Below, in pieces: positions 58,674-64,000 of a stretch of DNA of 64,000 nucleotides (the stretch's first letter is position 1; each line of letters starts with the position of its first letter). The DNA is taken from positions 1 to 64,000 of the forward strand of contig JACRFD010000050.1 in NCBI GenBank assembly GCA_016218025.1, given 5' to 3'. The notes beneath the pieces were generated by a model. That model was not told the origin of the DNA. It made no database searches and worked only from the letters and a program-made list of their open reading frames with translations. The stretch comes from Ignavibacteriales bacterium. Lineage in GTDB: Bacteria; Bacteroidota; Ignavibacteria; UBA10030; SZUA-254. The position numbers were made by a program, and so were the translations under genes.

Positions 58674-61526
58674 CTATTCCAATTTCACCCCACTAACCCA
58701 GGTTGTTCCACATATTGCACCGTACGGACATTTCGAGCATTCATCTTCCAAAAATTCTGTCGGCGAAAACGGCTGATTGATATTTAATATTTCATCCACA
58801 AGTTTGAAAATAACCTGTCGGATCGAATCAAATATTTCTACGGATGAGATTTCATCGCCGCCAATCGAAACCTCAATTTCTTCATTAAGCTGATTCCGTC
58901 CAAGAAAAAGATAGGCCGGCATAATATTTTCAAGCGACGTTCCAGTCTGCTGACTATATAAAAGCATATACATCGGCAGTTGAAATGAACCTATCGCTTC
59001 ACGGTATGTTTCTCTATTATCGATGTCCAATTTATCGAGTCGAATTTTTATTCTTTGATCATCTTTACTTGTTTTATAATCGATGATATAAACCGCGTTG
59101 CCGCGGAGTTCTATTCTATCGATCTTTCCTGTAAAGGTAATTCCTTTCGTTTCAACTGTGCACTTCTTTTCCAGATCTTTGATAATTATTTCTGATTTTT
59201 GTAACGCAGGAATTTGATATTCTTCGATAAACTGCCAGAGATGATTTACAATTTGTGTCTGCATCATGAAAGTCGGTCCAAGCCAATCTGTACCGTAATT
59301 TTCTTTCATCTTCTGCGCAATAACTTCTTCCAATCGACTGCGTGTTATTTCTTCTTTTTCAATTTTCTTTCCCAAAAATGGTTTGAAATATTCTTCCAAT
59401 ACTGTGTGAATAAGAATGCCGACATCCAATGAATCTATCTCATCGCTGACTTCTGTTTTCTCTCGAAGCTGAAGTACGTTTTGATAATAAAATTTCAACT
59501 GACACGCAAGATATGTATCAAGCTGCGACGCGCTGTATCTTATTGTTCGAAGATGCTCTACAATTTCTTTTGTTTTATTGATTGCTTTGGGCTTGGGATT
59601 TTCTAGTTTTACTCCATATCGTATTGTCTTTTCAAATGGAGTCAGTTTATCTGTCATGGATTCCTGCTGCTTTTGCCACAACAGTTTTTGTACAAACCTG
59701 CTTTTTTCCTTTTTCCCGTCTTTCTGATTCTCAGAATAAAACAGGTGAACATCTTTAGCACTGCTAACCACCAAATCAAAATAATATTCAATTAATTTTT
59801 CGCGATCATGGTAAGTTTCAAGTCCTAACATTTTTCGTATGTGCTGTGGAAGAAGCATGTCTTCGCCCGGTTTGCCCGGAACAATATCATCGTTCGCATC
59901 TATAAAATAAAGAGTGTCGAATGCCAGGTTGCGGGTTTCTAAAAGTCCAAGCACCTGTAATCCGCGAAGCGGTGTTCCATGAAATGGAACGGTTTCACTT
60001 TCAAGATAATGCTGCAAAAATATTATATATCCGGCGGGTTCAGCAAATTTTTCAGCCTTCACTAAGGAATGAGCAACCTGATCGAGCGCCTCCATTAACT
60101 TCTGAACATACGGTTTGAAATACGGATGCAGGTTCGCAGTGCTTTCGTTGAATATATAATTGAGAACCTCGATCGCTTTCTGAGCAAAATCACCAATCGA
60201 TTTTATATCAACAAATTTTCGGATTGTATTATCATGAATCGACTTTAAATGAGATTTTAACTGCTCAATATCGATTCCTTCAACGATTCCCGCTAATGCT
60301 TTCGTGCAACTATCGAAAAACTGTTCGTCACTTTCAATTAACTCAAGCGATAATAACGCCTTTGATTTTTCTTCGGCAAGATATTTTTCAAGTTGATGAA
60401 ACATAATCCGCGTAACATCTGAACGCTGCTCATGTCGAATGTTCTTCACGTACGGATGAAGAACCACACGAAGATATGATGATGCGGAAAATTTATTGTT
60501 GAACGCAGTTGCAGCCAGCTCCAACAAATTGTTCAGAAAACCGTAAGCCGGCGTGCGTTTAATCGGGTAACCGAGCGCGATGTTATAAGTTTCCTTTTTT
60601 AATAACGACAATGGAAAATGAATTGCAGGAAATAAAGCTTCGGATGACGGCAACACAACCGCGGTGTGGTGATCGATCTCGTTTCCATTTTCAGTTCGTT
60701 TTTTAATCTCCGCCGCAAGCGCATAAACCTGACCGTGCGTATCAGATGCTTTGTAAAAATGGAAATCCGGTTCATTGTTTCTTACCGAATAATTTTCTTC
60801 CGACTTGACATCAAAACCAAGCAGCTTCAACCGTTCAATCAATCCGATTCCATATTGAAAAATAAATTTTACATTGCTCTTCTTTTGCAATCCTTCAATT
60901 ATTTTCTTTTCAACATTCGTAAATGCGTAAAAGCCGGCGAGAATAATTTTTTCATGAGACGAGAAATCAATCTTTTCTATTTCATTCGTAACGGCACGAT
61001 ATATCATTGAGCGCGTAACATAACCGCGGCGGTCAACTTCTTCATAAAAATTTTTGAAATACTCGGCAAGCGAATGAAACTTGGCAAACTCAATGTTTTG
61101 TAAAACTTCTTTAACTCTTCTTGCTGTTTGATTCGCCATCATTACTTCTTCTAATTCTCCCAACAACTTCAATGCAACCGGGAAGAAATTATCGAACGAG
61201 TCGTAATGTGAACGACCAAGCCGCTGTTCTGTTTTTTTGTGAACCTCGAACAAAATTGCGACCGCATCTATTGACTCCAATGTTTGTTGATGATAACCGA
61301 GAATATCTCTAAACAGGTACTCGTTAAACTCATCCATTGAAAATATTTTGGGCGGGAAAAAGCTTGTGTTTTCGCGCTCTGCAAGCATTTTTCTTAGAAA
61401 ATGGGAAGGTCGTTTTCCGGGGAAAACTATCACCTGACGTGAATAATCTTTATCGTCAGCGGTCATCTCTGCCGCTAAAACATCGATAAGGTTTTCCTGA
61501 GCTGATATAATTTTTATACTGCTCAT
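58674..61526 (-). CDS. addB: AddB-like helicase-nuclease subunit (PD-(D/E)XK, FeS)
   Basis: Double-strand-break repair protein of 950 residues, the B subunit partner of the AddA-like gene it overlaps by 4 nt. The N-terminus (VIVFPGKRPSHFLRKMLAE) lacks a Walker A lysine loop, so helicase activity is not expected. The C-terminal nuclease has VYIIDYKTSKDDQRI and QLPMYMLLY (about 825-870). A 4Fe-4S cluster is likely held by the cysteine in TYLACQLKFYYQ and the group ECSKCPYGAIC near the end. The pair would process DNA ends for recombination, with AddB as the 5'-strand nuclease. Confidence 0.88.
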   Translation of the reverse strand: MSSIKIISAQENLIDVLAAEMTADDKDYSRQVIVFPGKRPSHFLRKMLAERENTSFFPPKIFSMDEFNEYLFRDILGYHQQTLESIDAVAILFEVHKKTEQRLGRSHYDSFDNFFPVALKLLGELEEVMMANQTARRVKEVLQNIEFAKFHSLAEYFKNFYEEVDRRGYVTRSMIYRAVTNEIEKIDFSSHEKIILAGFYAFTNVEKKIIEGLQKKSNVKFIFQYGIGLIERLKLLGFDVKSEENYSVRNNEPDFHFYKASDTHGQVYALAAEIKKRTENGNEIDHHTAVVLPSSEALFPAIHFPLSLLKKETYNIALGYPIKRTPAYGFLNNLLELAATAFNNKFSASSYLRVVLHPYVKNIRHEQRSDVTRIMFHQLEKYLAEEKSKALLSLELIESDEQFFDSCTKALAGIVEGIDIEQLKSHLKSIHDNTIRKFVDIKSIGDFAQKAIEVLNYIFNESTANLHPYFKPYVQKLMEALDQVAHSLVKAEKFAEPAGYIIFLQHYLESETVPFHGTPLRGLQVLGLLETRNLAFDTLYFIDANDDIVPGKPGEDMLLPQHIRKMLGLETYHDREKLIEYYFDLVVSSAKDVHLFYSENQKDGKKEKSRFVQKLLWQKQQESMTDKLTPFEKTIRYGVKLENPKPKAINKTKEIVEHLRTIRYSASQLDTYLACQLKFYYQNVLQLREKTEVSDEIDSLDVGILIHTVLEEYFKPFLGKKIEKEEITRSRLEEVIAQKMKENYGTDWLGPTFMMQTQIVNHLWQFIEEYQIPALQKSEIIIKDLEKKCTVETKGITFTGKIDRIELRGNAVYIIDYKTSKDDQRIKIRLDKLDIDNRETYREAIGSFQLPMYMLLYSQQTGTSLENIMPAYLFLGRNQLNEEIEVSIGGDEISSVEIFDSIRQVIFKLVDEILNINQPFSPTEFLEDECSKCPYGAICGTTWVSGVKLE

Positions 61527-64000
61527 TTTACCTCCCGCACTTTCCTCAAATCAACATACGCAAGCACTCCACGAATATTTTTGCCGTGATATTTTTCCGC
61601 GAGAATTTTCATGTACTCTTTCACCTGATTCGAGTGCTCGCTATTCTCAGAACCTGTTTTAAAATCAATCACGGTTACAATATCTGAATCAACATTTATT
61701 CTATCGATACGAAACAATGCGCCTGTTGAACTTACAATCTCTTGTTCTGTCAAAACAATTCTGTTTGGACGAGCGGTAAAATATTCTTTTACATCATCGG
61801 CATTTATAAATTTATGAATGAGATTATGAGTTTCATCCGCATTAAATTCCTGATGATACTTAAACTTAATATTTTCAATTGCGGCTTTTATTTGTTCTTC
61901 AAGAGAATTGCCGATGAAACTAATCTGCGCCAGTATGGCGTGTATAAAATCGCCGCGTCTTGTTTCTTCCAAACCGATCTTTGTAAAACTTTTCGTCTGC
62001 GAGATACCTCGTGTTTTGGGGAAGATGATTCGCACTTCTTTTTCTTCTTCTTCTTTCGCCTTGTCGGCGTTTGTCCGCTTGCCGATTGTGAATCCATTTT
62101 CAGGTAAAAATTTCGACGGCTCTTCTGATTTTTTTTGTACCGATATAACATACATTTCTTTTTCCGCACGCGTTAGAGCCACGTATAATTTATTCAGATC
62201 ATCGAGCCTGCGAAGTGTTTCTTTCTCCTTATACTTATCCGAAAGTTCATCGTTAAACTCTGACTCTTTCTTGGTAACGTGCATCAGTTGAATTCCATTT
62301 TCATCTTCATTGATAACCATCGGATCTGTGCGCGGCTTCGTGTCATAAAACAAAGTTATCACAATTGGAAAGCCGAGCCCCTTTGCTTTATGAATCGTCA
62401 TAACCGTTACAGCATTTTCACTTGGCGGAACCGAAATGTTCCACATTTCTTCTTCTGTATCATCATCTGAAAAAGAGAGAAAATCTTTCAAGCTCAAGCT
62501 GCCGCGTCCCTCATAAGCGTTTATTATCTCCAACAATTTTACAAGCGTTGCAGCTTCATCCGGGAAATTTTCAAACAAATTAAATTTTTTATAAACTTCC
62601 GCTATCAAATCATAAAGCGGAAGATAACCTACCATGTTGAAAAGATGCTCGAAGTTTTTCTCCCACAATTGCAAATATTGATCGCGAAAATATGTGTAAA
62701 GCACCTGATGCGATTTGCCATTTCTACCGCATTCAAAAAGAAATGCGCGGAAATCGAACGAATCTCCCGTTCTTTTCAATTCTTCATTTAAAACATCGCT
62801 CAATAAAAATGAAGCGAATGAAAGATCGTCGATCGGTGAATCGAGAAATTTTAAAAGTGATAGAATCTCTCCGACAATCTTTCGTTTGCGTATATCGAGA
62901 CTGCTGTGCGAAAGGAATTTTATTTCTTCTGCGTTAAGCCAGCCGCTAACCACAATCACATATTTATTCTGCGGTGTGAGGATTGCTATATCTCCAAGTT
63001 TGTAGCCGCGGCTTTCGCAATCGCGAACAATTTCAATAATCGCCTGCCGCTCCGGCGGAGTATCTGTTTCTTCTTCCGGTTCATCAAACTTCTTTACTTC
63101 AACATAACCTTTCCCGCGAAAATCGTCCCTGACTTCCTGTTTGTACGAAACAAGTCCGCTGAGATCTGAAATTTCTTTTTCAATTTGCTGCGGAACAATT
63201 TCATGAAATACTTTTTTCGCAAACTCCACAACCGCTTCCGAGCTGCGATAGTTTGTGTCCAATTCCTTTCTGTTGCATAGAGCCGACGGAAATTCTTCTT
63301 TTTCCCTCATTCGCGCCATTATTTGCCAATCGCCGCCGCGGAATGAAAATATCGCCTGCTTCGTGTCTCCAACAAGAAACAGCGTCCCTCCCTTTCCTAA
63401 AGATTCTTCAACAAGCGGTCTGAGGGCTGTCCATTGAATCGGCGATGTATCTTGAAATTCGTCTATCAGAAAATGATAAATCTGTTCGCCTAAAGAAAAA
63501 TAAATTTCTGGAAGATTCATTTCAGATATTTTCGATGCGAGCATTTTCGTGGCTTCGCTCAGCGCCACCTCGCCGCGTTCTCTCCGCACTTTCTCTATTA
63601 TTCCGAGAAGATATTGATTCACTTCAACGAACGGCTGATAATATTGCAGCGACATTGTGAGATAATATTCTCCAACAATCTTCAACAATTCGTTTTGCAT
63701 CTCCTCAATTTTTTCCTTGAACGCGGGGAAATTCTTTTCTTTGGAAGTTAGCAAAGCTTTCTGATCCAATGTTCTTCCAATGAGTGAATCAAAATCCTTG
63801 CTTCGTGCAAAGTCAATAATGTTTTGAAAATTCTTTGCCGTATTAAAATTGCTCCTCGCTATCGCATCGCCTATTGAGATCAGTTCATTTAATATTTTAT
63901 CACGGAGTTTTTTAATAAGCCCGTCTTGCGCTTTAGAGATTGATTGTCCCGCGTGAGAACTGAGTTTTTTGTAAATATCTTTCACTTCTTTTGAAAGTTT
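61523..64000 (-). CDS. addA: AddA/RecB-like UvrD helicase-nuclease (5' end outside the window)
   Basis: Superfamily 1 helicase, 825 residues visible and the beginning missing: the frame stays open to the right edge, so Walker A is not seen. Motif II is LIDEFQDTSPIQW, motif III FLVGDTKQAIFSFRGGD, motif IV LDTNYRSSE, motif V TVMTIHKAKGLGFPIVI and motif VI LYVALTRAEKEMY. The C-terminal PD-(D/E)XK nuclease is marked by DFIHAIL and VTVIDFKTGS...QVKEYMKIL. With the overlapping addB-like gene it forms an AddAB-type end-resection complex. A Glu/Lys-rich stretch (KAKEEEEKE) arises from a TTC-type repeat near 62035-62060. Confidence 0.9.
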   Translation of the reverse strand, partial: KLSKEVKDIYKKLSSHAGQSISKAQDGLIKKLRDKILNELISIGDAIARSNFNTAKNFQNIIDFARSKDFDSLIGRTLDQKALLTSKEKNFPAFKEKIEEMQNELLKIVGEYYLTMSLQYYQPFVEVNQYLLGIIEKVRRERGEVALSEATKMLASKISEMNLPEIYFSLGEQIYHFLIDEFQDTSPIQWTALRPLVEESLGKGGTLFLVGDTKQAIFSFRGGDWQIMARMREKEEFPSALCNRKELDTNYRSSEAVVEFAKKVFHEIVPQQIEKEISDLSGLVSYKQEVRDDFRGKGYVEVKKFDEPEEETDTPPERQAIIEIVRDCESRGYKLGDIAILTPQNKYVIVVSGWLNAEEIKFLSHSSLDIRKRKIVGEILSLLKFLDSPIDDLSFASFLLSDVLNEELKRTGDSFDFRAFLFECGRNGKSHQVLYTYFRDQYLQLWEKNFEHLFNMVGYLPLYDLIAEVYKKFNLFENFPDEAATLVKLLEIINAYEGRGSLSLKDFLSFSDDDTEEEMWNISVPPSENAVTVMTIHKAKGLGFPIVITLFYDTKPRTDPMVINEDENGIQLMHVTKKESEFNDELSDKYKEKETLRRLDDLNKLYVALTRAEKEMYVISVQKKSEEPSKFLPENGFTIGKRTNADKAKEEEEKEVRIIFPKTRGISQTKSFTKIGLEETRRGDFIHAILAQISFIGNSLEEQIKAAIENIKFKYHQEFNADETHNLIHKFINADDVKEYFTARPNRIVLTEQEIVSSTGALFRIDRINVDSDIVTVIDFKTGSENSEHSNQVKEYMKILAEKYHGKNIRGVLAYVDLRKVREVK

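Noticed and set aside
61742..62291. Overlapping frames on both strands, including a lysine-rich one
   Set aside because: Shadow frames of the addA-like gene, caused by the TTC/GAA-type repeat near 62035-62060.
1..64000. tRNA, rRNA, riboswitch, prophage or insertion-sequence genes
   Set aside because: No cloverleaf, rRNA segment, known riboswitch core, integrase or transposase was recognised in the intergenic regions or frames.

Overview
The window most likely comes from an AT-rich, Gram-negative member of the Bacteroidota/FCB group, and Ignavibacteria (Chlorobi side) fits best. Two large surface proteins end in the type IX secretion (T9SS) sorting domain with an NPFNP motif and a basic end (RMVLLK, KMILLK). 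Lipoproteins are abundant. Several intergenic regions carry the Bacteroidota-type promoter (TTG/TTTG, about 20 nt, then TAnnTTTG). No rRNA, tRNA, CRISPR array, phage or intact insertion sequence was recognised. The species assignment is inference.

Layout. 1-4.4 kb: membrane-fusion protein and RND permease. 4.7-10 kb: a 1745-residue T9SS surface protein with ten tandem 74-residue repeats. 10.1-13.6 kb (minus): TlpA-like thioredoxin lipoprotein, ECF sigma factor, Tat-exported glycosylasparaginase-type hydrolase, Yip1 membrane protein. 13.7-16.3 kb (plus operon): TPR-like protein, EamA transporter, TrmH, thioredoxin-like protein. 16.4-32.6 kb (minus): a large cell-envelope block. 32.7-38.3 kb: CpoB-like lipoprotein, adenosine deaminase, response-regulator/kinase hybrid, HrpB helicase. 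38.4-43.8 kb: nitroreductase, methyltransferases, MarR/FMN reductase/YceI operon, AlkD-like protein and the relic of a second AlkD gene. 43.8-47.8 kb: Sel1 protein, lipoprotein, methyltransferase, VapBC. 47.9-53.5 kb: complete tripartite RND pump (adaptor, permease, TolC). 53.7-64 kb: NmrA-like reductase, Spy-like protein, TypA/BipA, aminotransferase, and AddB/AddA-type helicase-nuclease, the last running off the right edge.

The most interesting region is 19.3-32.6 kb. A tightly packed operon (TPR lipoprotein, DUF4292 lipoprotein, EnvC-like factor, CHASE2 sigma-54 activator) is followed by a 240-nt gap. On the same strand the gap holds a good -24/-12 element (TGGCACG-N4-TTGA), a perfect 10-bp dyad next to it, and mirror-arranged TGCGGG repeats. 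Downstream are two lipoproteins, a PorV-like barrel fused to a transglutaminase-like cysteine peptidase, a FecR-like protein and a T9SS surface protein. I infer an envelope-sensing circuit in which the CHASE2 activator switches on at least the adjacent lipoprotein, and perhaps the secretion/surface genes beyond it. None of this is experimentally supported here.

Smaller points: an AlkD fragment between two genes, a ~100-bp near-palindrome with 20-bp arms, a promoter-plus-hairpin leader before typA, low-complexity words in and around an aminotransferase gene, and several GC-rich hairpins resembling dispersed palindromes.
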